Positions 34,421 to 44,791 of a stretch of DNA of 64,000 nucleotides are shown here, piece by piece. Origin of the DNA: Shewanella fodinae. GTDB lineage: Bacteria > Pseudomonadota > Gammaproteobacteria > Enterobacterales > Shewanellaceae. The stretch is taken from assembly GCF_014651955.1 (NCBI RefSeq), contig NZ_BMXW01000001.1:267956-331955 (forward strand), read 5' to 3'. The notes under the pieces were generated by a model. It saw nothing but the letters and a program-made list of their open reading frames with translations. It did no database searches and was not told where the DNA came from. Position 1 is the first letter of the stretch. Each line of letters begins with the position of its first letter. The position numbers were made by a program, and so were the translations under genes.

Positions 34421-36778
34421 TCAGCCCATACTTTTTACAACTTCAAAGCCTTCGACAGGTCTTTCCAGCGCAAATTTAAGCACTTCGTCAATCCAGCGTA
34501 CCGGTTTTATCGCCAAATCTGCGATTACATTTGCCGGAATTTCTTCCAAGTCGCGTTCGTTCTCTTTGGGGATCAGTACCAATTTAATACCACCACGATG
34601 TGCGGCTAGCAGTTTCTCTTTGAGTCCACCAATTGGCAATACTTCCCCTCGCAAGGTAATTTCACCAGTCATAGCGACATCCGCTCGCACCGGGTTACCG
34701 GTCAGACTTGAGACCAAGGCCGTACACATTGCAGCTCCAGCAGATGGGCCGTCTTTAGGCGTAGCACCTTCCGGCACATGCACATGGATATCGCGTTTTT
34801 CATAAAAATCCGCATTGATACCCAATTGCTCAGAACGCGCTCTCACCACTGTCAACGCCGCCTGGATGGATTCCTGCATCACGTCCCCAAGGGAGCCGGT
34901 ATATGTCAGTTTGCCTTTACCTGGCACGGAAGTGGCTTCAATCGTTAGCAAGTCACCACCAACTTCGGTCCAGGCCAATCCAGTCACTTGTCCTACCTGA
35001 TTACGAGATTCGGCCTTACCATAATCGAAGCGCTGCACGCCAAGGAAAGACTTAAGGTTCTCCTGGTTCACATCCACATGCTTAACGCTCTTATCGAGCA
35101 AAATCTGCTTCACTACTTTACGGCAGATCTTGGACAACTCACGTTCTAATGCACGCACCCCAGCTTCACGGGTGTAATAACGGATAATGCCGACAATGGC
35201 GCTGTCTTCAACATTGATCTCATGTGGCTTCAGACCGTTACGCTCTATCTGTTTCGGCAATAGATGTTGTTTGGCAATGTTGAGTTTTTCGTCTTCGGTA
35301 TAACCGGATAACCGAATAACTTCCATACGATCCAGCAACGGCCCCGGAATATTCATCGAATTCGACGTTGCTACAAACATCACATCTGACAGGTCATAAT
35401 CAACTTCCAGATAATGATCGTTAAAGGTTGAATTCTGTTCAGGATCCAATACTTCAAGCAAGGCGGAAGCTGGATCACCGCGCATGTCTGAACTCATCTT
35501 GTCGATTTCATCAAGCAAGAATAGCGGGTTCTTCACCCCAACTTTAGACATTTTCTGGATAATCTTGCCGGGCATAGAACCGATATAAGTACGACGATGC
35601 CCACGGATTTCCGCTTCGTCGCGCACCCCGCCTAACGCCACGCGCACATATTTACGTCCGGTGGCCTTGGCGATGGATTGTCCCAGCGAAGTCTTACCCA
35701 CCCCTGGCGGGCCAACCAAACACAAAATGGGGCCTTTAAGTTGTTTTACCCGGCTCTGTACCGCCAGATATTCCAAAATACGTTCTTTAACCTTTTCCAA
35801 GCCATAGTGGTCAGTATCTAACACCACCTCAGCTTTGGAGAGATCACGCTTTATCTTGGAGCGCTGTTTCCAAGGGACTGAGGTCATCCAATCCACATAA
35901 CTGCGCACTACGGTGGCTTCAGCAGACATGGGGGACATCATGCGCAGCTTGTTTAACTCAGCAGTTGCCTTCTCTTTGGCTTCTTCTGGCATGCCTGCTT
36001 CTTCAATCTTGCGACTGAGAACTTCAAATTCGTCATGCCCTTCATCAAGATCGCCGAGCTCTTTCTGAATCGCCTTCATCTGCTCATTCAGATAGTACTC
36101 GCGCTGACTTTTTTCCATCTGTTTCTTGACACGAGAGCGGATGCGTTTTTCCACCTGCAACAGGTCGATTTCCGCTTCCATGGTGGCCATCAGATATTCC
36201 AGCCGTTCACCGACGTTTACCATCTCAAGAACTGCTTGTTTATCTTGCAGTTTCAAAGGCATATGTGCTGCCATGGTGTCAGCAAGCCGATCTGCCTCTT
36301 CGATACCGCTAAGAGACGTCAGCACTTCTGGCGGTATTTTCTTGTTGAGTTTGATATAGCCTTCAAACTGACCGATAGCACTGCGCACCAGCACTTCTTC
36401 TTCGCGCTCTTCCAGCGGTTCCGATTCCAGATAATGTGCCGTTGCAATAAAGAACTCATCTTCTTGGATGTAACGCTCTAGCTTGGCACGACGACCACCT
36501 TCAACCAGCACCTTAACCGTACCATCCGGCAACTTTAACAACTGCAGAATAGAGGCGACGGTGCCTACATCAAAGATATCATCGGCAGTTGGTTCATCAA
36601 GATCAGCATCACGCTGAGCCACCAGAATAATCTGCTTATCCTGGGCCATTGCCGATTCTAGACAACGGATGGACTTTTCTCGTCCGACGAATAACGGAAT
36701 TACCATATGGGGATATACCACCACATCTCTCAGTGGCAGCACGGGTAATTCGATTCGCGCTTCACGCTCTATGGTCAT
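34421..36778 (-). CDS. lon: Lon ATP-dependent protease
   Basis: A 785-residue LonA protease (E. coli 784). Domains in order: N-terminal substrate domain ([24 protein letters not shown]), coiled coil, AAA+ module with Walker [10 protein letters not shown] and Walker B LFLLDEID, and the Ser-Lys protease domain with [12 protein letters not shown] (catalytic Ser near 680) and the catalytic Lys in [14 protein letters not shown]. It degrades misfolded and regulatory proteins in the cytoplasm. A good sigma-32 promoter lies upstream (36818-36844), indicating heat-shock control. Confidence 0.98.
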   Translation of the reverse strand: MTIEREARIELPVLPLRDVVVYPHMVIPLFVGREKSIRCLESAMAQDKQIILVAQRDADLDEPTADDIFDVGTVASILQLLKLPDGTVKVLVEGGRRAKLERYIQEDEFFIATAHYLESEPLEEREEEVLVRSAIGQFEGYIKLNKKIPPEVLTSLSGIEEADRLADTMAAHMPLKLQDKQAVLEMVNVGERLEYLMATMEAEIDLLQVEKRIRSRVKKQMEKSQREYYLNEQMKAIQKELGDLDEGHDEFEVLSRKIEEAGMPEEAKEKATAELNKLRMMSPMSAEATVVRSYVDWMTSVPWKQRSKIKRDLSKAEVVLDTDHYGLEKVKERILEYLAVQSRVKQLKGPILCLVGPPGVGKTSLGQSIAKATGRKYVRVALGGVRDEAEIRGHRRTYIGSMPGKIIQKMSKVGVKNPLFLLDEIDKMSSDMRGDPASALLEVLDPEQNSTFNDHYLEVDYDLSDVMFVATSNSMNIPGPLLDRMEVIRLSGYTEDEKLNIAKQHLLPKQIERNGLKPHEINVEDSAIVGIIRYYTREAGVRALERELSKICRKVVKQILLDKSVKHVDVNQENLKSFLGVQRFDYGKAESRNQVGQVTGLAWTEVGGDLLTIEATSVPGKGKLTYTGSLGDVMQESIQAALTVVRARSEQLGINADFYEKRDIHVHVPEGATPKDGPSAGAAMCTALVSSLTGNPVRADVAMTGEITLRGEVLPIGGLKEKLLAAHRGGIKLVLIPKENERDLEEIPANVIADLAIKPVRWIDEVLKFALERPVEGFEVVKSMG

Positions 36779-36817
36779 AGTTCGATTCCGTTTTTAGTTA
36801 ACTATATTACTGTGAGT

Positions 36818-36844
36818 ATATTGGGGCGTGTTTATGGCTTTCAA
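36818..36844 (-). promoter_or_regulatory. Sigma-32 (heat shock) promoter of lon
   Basis: Minus strand: -35 TTGAAA (36844-36839, within CATTGAAA), 12-base spacer, -10 CCCCAATAT (36826-36818). This matches the CTTGAAA / CCCCATNT heat-shock consensus and leaves a leader of roughly 30 bases to the lon ATG. Confidence 0.75.
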
Positions 36845-36854
36845 TGGCAAATAT

Positions 36855-36886
36855 AAAAAAAGGAGCCACGAGGACTCCCTTTATTT
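36855..36886 (-). terminator. Probable terminator of clpX
   Basis: On the minus strand AAAGGGAG ... CTCC is followed by seven U (GGAG 36861-36864 with CTCC 36875-36878). The stem is short, so efficiency is uncertain. It separates clpX from the lon promoter. Confidence 0.6.
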
Positions 36887-36909
36887 TATGAAGATAAACA
36901 CATGCTTAT

Positions 36910-38190
36910 TTAGTGTTCGCCAGAGGCCGCCTGAGACTCATTACTTTCATAAATCAGGATAGGTGCAGACTCACCTTTTACCACAGATTCATCTACCACG
37001 ACTTTTGCTACATTCTTTAACGATGGCAGATCGTACATGGTATTCAGCAAAATGGCCTCCACAATAGAACGCAGTCCACGGGCACCAGTCTTCCTTGCCA
37101 TTGCTTTTTGGGCAATGGCTTTCAGCGCATCTTCACGGAATTCCAGCTCAACATTTTCCATCTCAAATAAGGTGGCAAACTGTTTAGTAATGGCATTCTT
37201 AGGCTCTGATAAAATTTGCACCAAAGCGGCTTCATCCAGCTCTGATAAGGTAGCAACTACTGGCAAACGGCCAATAAATTCAGGGATAAGCCCGTACTTG
37301 ACCAAATCTTCAGGTTCAACATCTAACAAGGTATCGCTGATATTTTTCTTGTCTGCCTGGCCTTTCACCTGGGCGCCAAAGCCAATACCACTGCCAACAT
37401 GGGAACGCTGTTCGATGACCTTTTCTAAGCCAGCAAACGCCCCACCGCAGATAAACAGAATACGCGAGGTATCCACTTGTAGGAATTCCTGCTGCGGATG
37501 TTTGCGCCCGCCTTGTGGTGGTACGGCCGCAACCGTGCCTTCTATCAACTTTAACAGCGCCTGCTGTACGCCCTCACCGGAAACGTCACGGGTAATAGAC
37601 GGGTTGTCAGACTTGCGACTGATCTTGTCTATTTCATCAATATACACGATACCGCGCTGCGCCTTTTCCACATCATAGTCGCACTTCTGCAGCAGTTTCT
37701 GGATAATGTTTTCAACGTCTTCCCCCACATAACCAGCTTCAGTCAACGTCGTGGCATCCGCCATGGTAAAGGGGACATCGAGAAAGCGCGCCAACGTTTC
37801 AGCCAGTAAGGTTTTTCCACTACCAGTGGGGCCTATTAACAGAATATTGCTCTTGCTAAGCTCGACCCCATCTTTGGGTACCGCGTGTTTTAGACGTTTA
37901 TAGTGGTTGTAGACTGCAACAGATAGCACTTTTTTTGCCTGTTCCTGACCAATAACATAATCGTCCAGATGTGCCCGCAGTTCATGCGGTGTAGGCAATT
38001 TATCGTGATCTCTCTTTGGCGAGATATCCTTGATTTCTTCACGAATGATGTCGTTGCATAACTCAACACACTCATCACATACGTATACAGAAGGGCCGGC
38101 AATAAGTTTACGTACTTCATGCTGACTCTTGCCGCAGAAAGAGCAGTACAGCAGTTTACCGTTATCACCGTTGCCTTTATTGTCACCCAT
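36910..38190 (-). CDS. clpX: ClpX, ATPase subunit of ClpXP protease
   Basis: A 426-residue AAA+ unfoldase. It has an N-terminal C4 zinc-binding domain ([13 protein letters not shown]...[10 protein letters not shown]), Walker [13 protein letters not shown], Walker [11 protein letters not shown], the GYVG pore loop ([11 protein letters not shown]), the RKH loop ([10 protein letters not shown]) and a C-terminal small domain. It recognises ssrA and other degrons and feeds ClpP. It follows clpP by about 100 bases in the classic tig-clpP-clpX-lon order. Confidence 0.98.
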   Translation of the reverse strand: MGDNKGNGDNGKLLYCSFCGKSQHEVRKLIAGPSVYVCDECVELCNDIIREEIKDISPKRDHDKLPTPHELRAHLDDYVIGQEQAKKVLSVAVYNHYKRLKHAVPKDGVELSKSNILLIGPTGSGKTLLAETLARFLDVPFTMADATTLTEAGYVGEDVENIIQKLLQKCDYDVEKAQRGIVYIDEIDKISRKSDNPSITRDVSGEGVQQALLKLIEGTVAAVPPQGGRKHPQQEFLQVDTSRILFICGGAFAGLEKVIEQRSHVGSGIGFGAQVKGQADKKNISDTLLDVEPEDLVKYGLIPEFIGRLPVVATLSELDEAALVQILSEPKNAITKQFATLFEMENVELEFREDALKAIAQKAMARKTGARGLRSIVEAILLNTMYDLPSLKNVAKVVVDESVVKGESAPILIYESNESQAASGEH

Positions 38191-38289
38191 TACTATTCCT
38201 CATCTGCAGTGCAACATCTTGGCACCGCTTATCGCTACTCTCTGAGCATAGCCCAGCAAACAGCAAAATTCAGCCTTTAGCTATATTTA

Positions 38290-38901
38290 TCAGTCGCGCT
38301 TGCTGATAACTGAGTCCACTAAACCATATTCCATCGCTTGAATGGCACTCATAAAATTATCGCGATCAGTGTCCCGTTCGATCACTTCCAGCGGTTGACC
38401 TGTGTGCTCAGACAGGATTTGGTTCAATTTGTTTTTAATCCCAAGGATTTCTTGAGCATGGATGGCGATATCAGAAGCTTGCCCCTGAAAACCACCTAAG
38501 GGCTGATGGATCATCACCCGAGCATTAGGTAAACAGTGGCGTTTACCTTTAGCGCCGCCCGCTAACAAAAACGCGCCCATACTGGCCGCCTGACCAATAC
38601 AAACCGTGCTGACATCTGGCTTAATGAACTGCATGGTGTCATAGATGGCCATACCTGCAGTTACCGAACCACCAGGAGAATTGATATAGAGGGAGATCTC
38701 TTTATCAGGATTTTCCGATTCGAGAAACAGCAACTGGGCAACGATCAGATTAGCCATATGTTCTTCAACCTGACCAACCAGAAAAATCACTCGCTCTTTC
38801 AACAAACGAGAATAAATATCGTAAGAACGTTCACCTTTAGCAGTTTGTTCCACCACCATAGGGATCAACGCATTCATAATGGATTCCGGTGCTTTGTGCA
38901 T
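38290..38901 (-). CDS. clpP: ClpP protease subunit
   Basis: A 203-residue serine protease. The start is placed at 38901 ([24 protein letters not shown] 9 bases upstream). A start at 38955 would translate a terminator hairpin. The catalytic triad is visible: Ser in [11 protein letters not shown], His in MIHQPLGG, Asp in [10 protein letters not shown]. It forms the two-ring barrel that works with ClpX and ClpA. It is downstream of tig, across the hairpin at 38919-38954. Confidence 0.97.
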   Translation of the reverse strand: MHKAPESIMNALIPMVVEQTAKGERSYDIYSRLLKERVIFLVGQVEEHMANLIVAQLLFLESENPDKEISLYINSPGGSVTAGMAIYDTMQFIKPDVSTVCIGQAASMGAFLLAGGAKGKRHCLPNARVMIHQPLGGFQGQASDIAIHAQEILGIKNKLNQILSEHTGQPLEVIERDTDRDNFMSAIQAMEYGLVDSVISKRD

Positions 38902-38918
38902 TCCTGATATTCCCTGAT

Positions 38919-38954
38919 AAAAAATGGCCCGCATGAGGGACCTCATACGGGCCA
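38919..38954 (-). terminator. tig-clpP intergenic terminator/attenuator hairpin
   Basis: On the minus strand ATGGCCCG-T-ATGAG pairs with CTCAT-G-CGGGCCAT (arms 38942-38954 and 38924-38937) with one mismatch, followed by UUUUUU. It lies between tig and clpP. A TATAAT element (rc of 38953-38958) overlaps its first arm, so a local clpP promoter may start within it. Confidence 0.8.
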
Positions 38955-38991
38955 TTATAAATGGCTAACGGCTTAACAAGTCAAGCGCAGC

Positions 38992-40296
38992 TTAGGCACG
39001 ACCGGCAGCCTTGTTCATAAAATCTTCAAAAGCAACAGTCTTTTCGGTCACTTTGGCAGATTTCAAAATAACTTCAACAGCTTGTTCTTCCAGCGCCAAA
39101 TTACGCATACTCTGCATCAGCTCTTTATTGCTGTTGTAATATGCAATGACTTCTTTCGGATCTTCGTATGCAGAAGCCATAGAAGCAATCAGTGTTTGCA
39201 CCCGTTCATCTTCTGGTTGCAGTTCGTTAGTTCTGATCACTTCACCCAGCAACAGCCCGATTTTTACACGACGTTCGGCTTGTTCAGTGAACAGCTCGGC
39301 TGGCAATTCTGGCATCTGCGCATTATTACCGCCAAAACGCTGCAGAGCCTGACGGCGCAACGCATCAACTTCACCATCCACTAAGGCTTTCGGCAGTTCA
39401 ACTTCATTACCCGCCAGCAGACCGTTAAGCACTTGCTCTTTAACATTACCCTTCAATGCCTGTTGCAGCTCGCGTTCCATATTCTTGCGGATTTCCGCTT
39501 TCAGCGCATCGATACCGCCTTCAGTAATGCCAAAACGGCTAGCAAATTCATCGTTGATTTCTGGCAGTTCAGCGCCTTTCACTTCTTTCAGAGTGATCGC
39601 AAATTTGGCGGCTTTACCTTTGAGATTTTCAGCGTGATATTCTTCTGGGAAGTTCACGTCAATGTCGAATTCTTCACCTGCTTTATGGCCTTTAATGCCT
39701 TCTTCAAAGCCAGGGATCATGCGGCCACTACCGAGCTGCAGTTCGAAATCTTCGGCTTTACCACCTTCAAATTCCTCACCGTCGATGCTACCCACAAAAT
39801 TGATAACCACTTTATCGCCGTCTTCGGCTGCGCGTTCTACCGCAGCATAAGTTGCGTTCTGCTTGCGCAGGGTTTCAATCATGTTGTCAACGTCGGCGTC
39901 CAGTACTTCGGCCACTGGCTGTTCAACTTCGATGATATCCAGGCCTTTCAGTTCAACGTCTGGATACACTTCAAAAGTGGCAGTAAATTCAAAATTCTCT
40001 GCGTTGTTAGCACCTGGCACCAGTGTTGGTGCGCCAGCGGGATTCAGTTTCTCAGCGATAATGGCTTCGACAAAGTTACGTTGCATCACTTCACCAGTGA
40101 TGTCTTGGCGAATGGCCTTGCCATAACGTTTTTCAATCACACTTGCAGGAACTTTACCTGGGCGGAAACCGGGAATACGGGCACGCTTGGCTTCACGTTG
40201 CAGACTGTCTTTAACCAATTTCTCGATCTGCTCGGCGGGAACAGAAATGGTCAGGCGACGCTCCAGGCCTTGGGTTGTTTCAACAGAAACTTGCAT
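38992..40296 (-). CDS. tig: Trigger factor
   Basis: A 434-residue ribosome-associated chaperone. The ATG at 40296 has GAGG 8 bases upstream and gives the standard N-terminus [20 protein letters not shown]; the ATG at 40344 is rejected. The ribosome-binding signature PGFRPGKVP is present, followed by the FKBP-type isomerase domain (about residues 160-245, [22 protein letters not shown]) and the C-terminal helical arms. It shields nascent chains at the exit tunnel. Start of the quality-control cluster tig-clpP-clpX-lon-hupB-ppiD. Confidence 0.97.
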   Translation of the reverse strand: MQVSVETTQGLERRLTISVPAEQIEKLVKDSLQREAKRARIPGFRPGKVPASVIEKRYGKAIRQDITGEVMQRNFVEAIIAEKLNPAGAPTLVPGANNAENFEFTATFEVYPDVELKGLDIIEVEQPVAEVLDADVDNMIETLRKQNATYAAVERAAEDGDKVVINFVGSIDGEEFEGGKAEDFELQLGSGRMIPGFEEGIKGHKAGEEFDIDVNFPEEYHAENLKGKAAKFAITLKEVKGAELPEINDEFASRFGITEGGIDALKAEIRKNMERELQQALKGNVKEQVLNGLLAGNEVELPKALVDGEVDALRRQALQRFGGNNAQMPELPAELFTEQAERRVKIGLLLGEVIRTNELQPEDERVQTLIASMASAYEDPKEVIAYYNSNKELMQSMRNLALEEQAVEVILKSAKVTEKTVAFEDFMNKAAGRA

Positions 40297-40503
40297 TGTT
40301 TTACCTCGAAATGTGTCTAACGTCCTTTTAATAGCCGAACTCATTCAACTATTCAGGTATTCGTCTCTTGATCTTGTATTTGACTGGAATGCCCATCACA
40401 ACTGAATTGCGGCTCCGGTCGCACAATGTTCGTAGTTATCAAGACGCAGCATTATATCGATGGTTATCTATTGAGTCGAGCCACATTGGCCCGAGAAAGG
40501 CAT

Positions 40504-40532
40504 AAAAAAAGCGACCCTAGGTCGCTTTTTTT
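40504..40532 (-). terminator. Terminator of the tRNA operon
   Basis: GCGACC (40511-40516) / GGTCGC (40520-40525) flanked by A7 and T7, 11 bases after the tRNA-His 3' end; on the minus strand it ends the Pro-Arg-His transcript. Confidence 0.9.
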
Positions 40533-40542
40533 AAATCAATAA

Positions 40543-40619
40543 TGGGGTGACTGATGGGGCTCGAACCCACGACAACCGGAATCACAATCCGGGACTCTAC
40601 CAACTGAGCTACAGTCACC
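40543..40619 (-). tRNA. tRNA-His (GTG)
   Basis: A 77-base cloverleaf on the minus strand: acceptor GGTGACT with the extra 5' G characteristic of tRNA-His, D-loop AGCTCAGTTGGTAGAG, anticodon loop TTGTGAT (GTG), T-loop GGTTCGAGCC, encoded CCA. Last gene of the three-tRNA operon. Confidence 0.96.
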
Positions 40620-40627
40620 ATTGAAAT

Positions 40628-40704
40628 TGGTACGCCCGGCAGGATTCGAACCTGCGACCATCCGCTTAGAAGGCGGATGCTCTATCCAACTGAGCTACGG
40701 GCGC
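40628..40704 (-). tRNA. tRNA-Arg (TCT)
   Basis: A 77-base cloverleaf on the minus strand: acceptor GCGCCCG, D-arm AGCTCAGTTGGATAGAGC, anticodon loop CTTCTAA (TCT, reads AGA/AGG), T-arm GCAGGTTCGAATCCTGC, encoded CCA. Confidence 0.96.
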
Positions 40705-40768
40705 AGGGTCTGCAGGCTATGCCTGCATCCTAACCAGGCCAGACAACGCATTGACGCTATCTAAAATT

Positions 40769-40845
<77 letters not shown>

Positions 40846-40927
40846 AGAACTGTTCTGATCATCTTTACAGCAGCAAAAACTGAGGCTAAACACCTATTAT
40901 TTACCGCGTGTCTCAAGAACGGAGCGC

Positions 40928-40956
40928 ATCTTAGCGACTCACCCTAAGAGCGTCAA
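40928..40956 (-). promoter_or_regulatory. Promoter of the Pro-Arg-His tRNA operon
   Basis: Minus strand: -35 TTGACG (40956-40951), 17-base spacer, -10 TAAGAT (40933-40928), followed by GCGCTCCG. The GC-rich discriminator is typical of stringently controlled stable RNA promoters. Confidence 0.8.
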
Positions 40957-41120
40957 TCATTTTTTTGGTGGTGCTTACCAGCTGCTGTTTTTTAATGCGC
41001 CACAAAACGAAATTCTGTGTTCGTAGTCGCGTTTCATCATGACACTGTGCAGTCCCACTGTTAAAATACTAGCGTTTTAAATTTCCACGTCGCGCCATAT
41101 AAAAAGGATACCCTACACTC

Positions 41121-41975
41121 ATGACTGCCCAATTAATTGATGGCAAAGCGATAGCACAATCCATAAGAAAAGAACTGAAACAAAAAGTGGCCGATCGCCG
41201 AGCCGCCGGGAAGCGTCTTCCTGGACTTGCAGTAATTCTGGTAGGTGACGATCCGGCCTCTCAAGTTTATGTTGGCAACAAACGTAAAGCCTGTGAAGAA
41301 GTAGGCTATGTGTCGCGCTCTTACGACATGCCAGAATCGACTTCAGAAGCTGAATTACTAGCGCTGATTGAAACACTCAATAATGACAAAGCTATCGATG
41401 GCATCTTAGTGCAACTGCCGCTGCCAGAGCAGATTGAAGATGCCAAAGTCATCGAACGTATCCGCCCAGATAAAGATGTCGATGGTTTCCATCCTTATAA
41501 TGTAGGCCGTTTAGCCCAACGTATTCCGCAACTGCGCGCCTGCACTCCAATGGGGATTATGACATTAATTAAATCTACTGGTGTAGATCTTCATGGGTTG
41601 GATGCGGTGGTGGTTGGGGCCTCCAACATTGTTGGCCGTCCCATGACGCTGGAATTGTTACTGGCGGGCTGTACCACCACAACTTGTCACCGTTTTACAC
41701 ACGATTTACAGGAAAAAGTCAGCCGCGCCGATCTGTTGGTCGTAGCCGTTGGTAAACCCGGTTTTATACCTGGTGACTGGGTTAAGCCTGGTGCCATTGT
41801 GATTGATGTGGGGATAAACCGCTTAGAAGATGGTCACCTAGTGGGCGATGTACAGTTTGATGTTGCCGCTGAACGTGCCTCATTTATTACACCAGTGCCC
41901 GGCGGCGTAGGCCCGATGACGATTGCTAGTCTGCTAGAAAACACGTTATACGCGGCAGAGCGCTATCACGACTGA
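41121..41975 (+). CDS. folD: FolD bifunctional methylene-THF dehydrogenase/cyclohydrolase
   Basis: A 284-residue enzyme that interconverts 5,10-methylene-, 5,10-methenyl- and 10-formyl-tetrahydrofolate. Motifs present: [13 protein letters not shown] (catalytic Lys), [25 protein letters not shown], the NADP-binding [12 protein letters not shown] and the C-terminal [16 protein letters not shown]. Length is normal (E. coli 288). Single gene convergent with cysS. Confidence 0.97.
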   Translation: MTAQLIDGKAIAQSIRKELKQKVADRRAAGKRLPGLAVILVGDDPASQVYVGNKRKACEEVGYVSRSYDMPESTSEAELLALIETLNNDKAIDGILVQLPLPEQIEDAKVIERIRPDKDVDGFHPYNVGRLAQRIPQLRACTPMGIMTLIKSTGVDLHGLDAVVVGASNIVGRPMTLELLLAGCTTTTCHRFTHDLQEKVSRADLLVVAVGKPGFIPGDWVKPGAIVIDVGINRLEDGHLVGDVQFDVAAERASFITPVPGGVGPMTIASLLENTLYAAERYHD

Positions 41976-41998
41976 GGTGCAATCTATAGATTAAAATT

Positions 41999-42021
41999 AA
42001 GGCCAACAATTTGCTGGCCTT
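41999..42021. terminator. Hairpin terminator between folD and cysS
   Basis: AAGGCCA (41999-42005) / TGGCCTT (42015-42021) between convergent genes; U-tracts on both sides are short and interrupted. Confidence 0.65.
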
Positions 42022-42038
42022 GTTCATTTCAAACACTC

Positions 42039-43418
42039 TCACTTTTTGCGCCAGGTGGTTCCGCTTGGCCCATCTTCGAGAATAACCCCGAGTTCATTCA
42101 AGCGATCCCGGGCTTTATCGGCAGCGGGCCAGTCCTTTTCTTTACGGGCGCGATTACGCTCAACGATAAGCGCTTCAATTTCGGCAACCTCTTCATCGCT
42201 ACCCTCTCCTTGCAAGAAAGCTTCAGGAGATGAGCTGAGAATACCGAGTACATCCGCAAGTTGCTTCATGGCCACCGCTAAAGCTGCGGCCGCCGCCATA
42301 TCATTGGCCTTCAGGCGGTTGATTTCACGCACCATATCAAACAGGACGGAGTAAGCTTCCGGAGTATTGAAATCATCATCCATGGCCGCCTTGAAACGTT
42401 CGACATATTCAGTTGCCGCCGCCGGGACAACCGTGAGATCCAGATCTTTCAGCGCAGTGTACATACGTTCCAGTGAGGCTCGCGCCTGCTTGAGATTATC
42501 CTCAGAGTAATTTAACTGGCTGCGATAGTGGCCAGATAGTAAAAAGTAGCGCACGGTCTCGGCATCATAGTGCGCCAGCACATCACGAATAGTGAAGAAA
42601 TTGCCCAATGATTTAGACATTTTTTCTTTGTCTACCATCACCATACCGGTGTGCATCCAGTAGTTGACATACTTGGTATCATGGGCACAGCAGGACTGAG
42701 CAATTTCATTTTCATGATGGGGGAACATCAAATCAGAGCCACCACCATGAATATCAAAATGGGCACCCAAATGCTTACTGTTCATTGCGGAACATTCGAT
42801 ATGCCAGCCAGGACGGCCGGCCCCCCAAGGTGAATCCCAGGTTGGTTCGCCCGGTTTGGACATCTTCCACAACACAAAATCCATCGGATTGCGCTTGTTT
42901 TGGTCGACTTCTACTCGAGCCCCTGCTTGCAATTGATCCAGATCCTGACCAGACAATCGACCATATTCAGGGAAGGATTCCACGCTGAATAACACATCGC
43001 CATCAGCCGCCACATAGGCGTGACCACGGTCTATTAACTGTTGCACCATTTTGATGATGTCGGCAATGTGCAACGTTGCTCGCGGCTCTAAATCCGGGCG
43101 TAGCATATTAAGCGCATCAAAATCCGCATGCATATCACCAATCAAGCGTTCGGTGAGTGACTCACAGCTCTCGCCATTTTCATTAGCACGCTTGATGATC
43201 TTGTCATCAACATCGGTGATGTTCCGCAAAAAGTTAACGTCATAGCCAGCATATCGCAAATAACGTACTATCATGTCGAAAGAGACAAAAGTCCGGCCAT
43301 GGCCGATATGACACAGATCGTAAATGGTCACGCCACACACATACATTCCCACCTTGCCGGGGATAATCGGTTTGAATTCCTCTTTCTGGCGACTCAGACT
43401 GTTGTAGATCTTCAACAT
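42039..43418 (-). CDS. cysS: Cysteinyl-tRNA synthetase
   Basis: A 459-residue class I aminoacyl-tRNA synthetase (E. coli 461). The start at 43418 ([15 protein letters not shown]) is used; longer in-frame starts run back into the divergent ppiB gene. HIGH motif in [14 protein letters not shown] in EKMSKSLGN, zinc ligands in [13 protein letters not shown] and HHENE. It charges tRNA-Cys. Divergent from ppiB with about 140 bases between them. Confidence 0.97.
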   Translation of the reverse strand: MLKIYNSLSRQKEEFKPIIPGKVGMYVCGVTIYDLCHIGHGRTFVSFDMIVRYLRYAGYDVNFLRNITDVDDKIIKRANENGESCESLTERLIGDMHADFDALNMLRPDLEPRATLHIADIIKMVQQLIDRGHAYVAADGDVLFSVESFPEYGRLSGQDLDQLQAGARVEVDQNKRNPMDFVLWKMSKPGEPTWDSPWGAGRPGWHIECSAMNSKHLGAHFDIHGGGSDLMFPHHENEIAQSCCAHDTKYVNYWMHTGMVMVDKEKMSKSLGNFFTIRDVLAHYDAETVRYFLLSGHYRSQLNYSEDNLKQARASLERMYTALKDLDLTVVPAAATEYVERFKAAMDDDFNTPEAYSVLFDMVREINRLKANDMAAAAALAVAMKQLADVLGILSSSPEAFLQGEGSDEEVAEIEALIVERNRARKEKDWPAADKARDRLNELGVILEDGPSGTTWRKK

Positions 43419-43560
43419 TGACGTTCTCTTAAACAAAAATAGCGAAAAGGGTAAACTGGCCCAAGAGTTTAGCATTGGCGCAAGCAGTTGAATACCGCCC
43501 TTTAATGGCATTCCCGGATAAGTTAGAATCCGCCCACGAAAATTGTTCAAAGGTAAAATT

Positions 43561-44055
43561 ATGATCACACTGCACACTAATCATGGCGACATCAAACTGG
43601 CCCTGAATGAAGAGAAAGCTCCGCAAACAGCAGCCAACTTTGCCCAATATGCCAGTGAAGGCTTTTTTGATGGCACTATTTTTCACCGCGTGATTGATGG
43701 TTTTATGATCCAAGGCGGCGGTTTTACTGCTGACATGCAGCAGAAGCCTACCAACGCTCCCATTAAAAACGAAGCTAACAACGGTCTATCAAACAAGACT
43801 GGCACTATTGCAATGGCACGGACCTCCGATCCTCATTCTGCTACCGCGCAGTTCTTTATCAATGTTAACGACAACACCTTCCTAGACTTCAAAAGTGAAT
43901 CCACCCAAGGTTGGGGTTATTGCGTATTTGGGGAAGTGATTGAAGGCATGGATGTTGTCAACAAAATCAAAGAAGTTAGCACCGGCAATCGCGGCATGCA
44001 TCAGGACGTGCCCTTAGAAGCTGTGGTCATTGAAAAAGTGACTATCAGCGAATAA
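43561..44055 (+). CDS. ppiB: Peptidyl-prolyl cis-trans isomerase B (cyclophilin)
   Basis: A 164-residue cytoplasmic cyclophilin with no signal peptide ([21 protein letters not shown]). Catalytic core [15 protein letters not shown], plus [21 protein letters not shown] and [16 protein letters not shown]. The start at 43561 has AAAGG 8 bases upstream; an upstream TTG at 43543 is unlikely. It is followed by lpxH after 6 bases, so the two are probably one transcript. Confidence 0.96.
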   Translation: MITLHTNHGDIKLALNEEKAPQTAANFAQYASEGFFDGTIFHRVIDGFMIQGGGFTADMQQKPTNAPIKNEANNGLSNKTGTIAMARTSDPHSATAQFFINVNDNTFLDFKSESTQGWGYCVFGEVIEGMDVVNKIKEVSTGNRGMHQDVPLEAVVIEKVTISE

Positions 44056-44061
44056 GCGCGC

Positions 44062-44775
44062 ATGCACACTCTCTTTATCGGCGATCTGCACTTGAGCGCA
44101 GATCGCCCAGATATCACGCAGGCATTCATCAATTTTCTCGAGACTCAGCTCAAAGAGACTGAAGCGCTTTATATTCTCGGCGACCTGTTTGAAGTTTGGG
44201 TGGGTGATGATCTGGCAGAACCATTTGCTATGGACATTGCGCAACATCTTAAAGCACTCAGTCATCAGTTACCCATCTACTTTATCCACGGTAATCGCGA
44301 CTTTCTGTTGGGCCAGTGTTATGCCGAGCAAGCAGGTTTAACACTGTTACCTGAAATTCAAAAGCTATCCTTATATGGGCGAGAAACCGTGATTCTGCAT
44401 GGTGACAGCCTATGTACTTTGGATGACGATTATCAGCGTTTTCGCCGCTTTCGTAATCGTCTGTTTGTACAATGGTGTTATCGTCATCTACCGAAGCCAC
44501 TGCGCTTGAATATTGCGGCAAAACTACGTCGCAATAGTCAGCAGCAGAATCGGATGAAACCTGAGCAAATAATGGATGTCACCGCTGATGAGGTGTCCAA
44601 CTTATTGGCCCAATCCAACGCATCATTGCTGATCCATGGACACACCCACCGCCCCGCCATTCATGAACTAGGTCATGGGCAGCAACGTGCGGTAGTAGGC
44701 GACTGGTATCAGCAAGGCAGTGTGTTGAAAGTCAGTGCCGATGCCATAGAACTAAACACTCTGCCCTTCGCATAA
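44062..44775 (+). CDS. lpxH: LpxH UDP-2,3-diacylglucosamine diphosphatase
   Basis: A 237-residue metallophosphoesterase of lipid A synthesis that cleaves UDP-2,3-diacylglucosamine to lipid X. Metal ligands: Asp8 and His10 in GDLHLS, Asp in ILGDLFEVWVGDD, Asn in HGNRDFLL, His in ILHGDSLCT, and the HGHTHRP pair. Length is normal (E. coli 240). The ppiB-lpxH pairing with nearby cysS is the usual gammaproteobacterial order. Confidence 0.96.
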   Translation: MHTLFIGDLHLSADRPDITQAFINFLETQLKETEALYILGDLFEVWVGDDLAEPFAMDIAQHLKALSHQLPIYFIHGNRDFLLGQCYAEQAGLTLLPEIQKLSLYGRETVILHGDSLCTLDDDYQRFRRFRNRLFVQWCYRHLPKPLRLNIAAKLRRNSQQQNRMKPEQIMDVTADEVSNLLAQSNASLLIHGHTHRPAIHELGHGQQRAVVGDWYQQGSVLKVSADAIELNTLPFA

Positions 44776-44791
44776 TTAGATAATGAGTCGA

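Noticed and set aside
37037-37678. Plus-strand open frame of 213 codons opposite clpX
   Set aside because: Serine-rich antisense shadow of clpX, whose zinc and AAA+ motifs are complete.
39433-40320. A 295-codon open frame on the plus strand opposite tig
   Set aside because: It is entirely antisense to trigger factor, phenylalanine-rich and unlike any family; tig has full motif support, so this is an anticodon-bias artefact.
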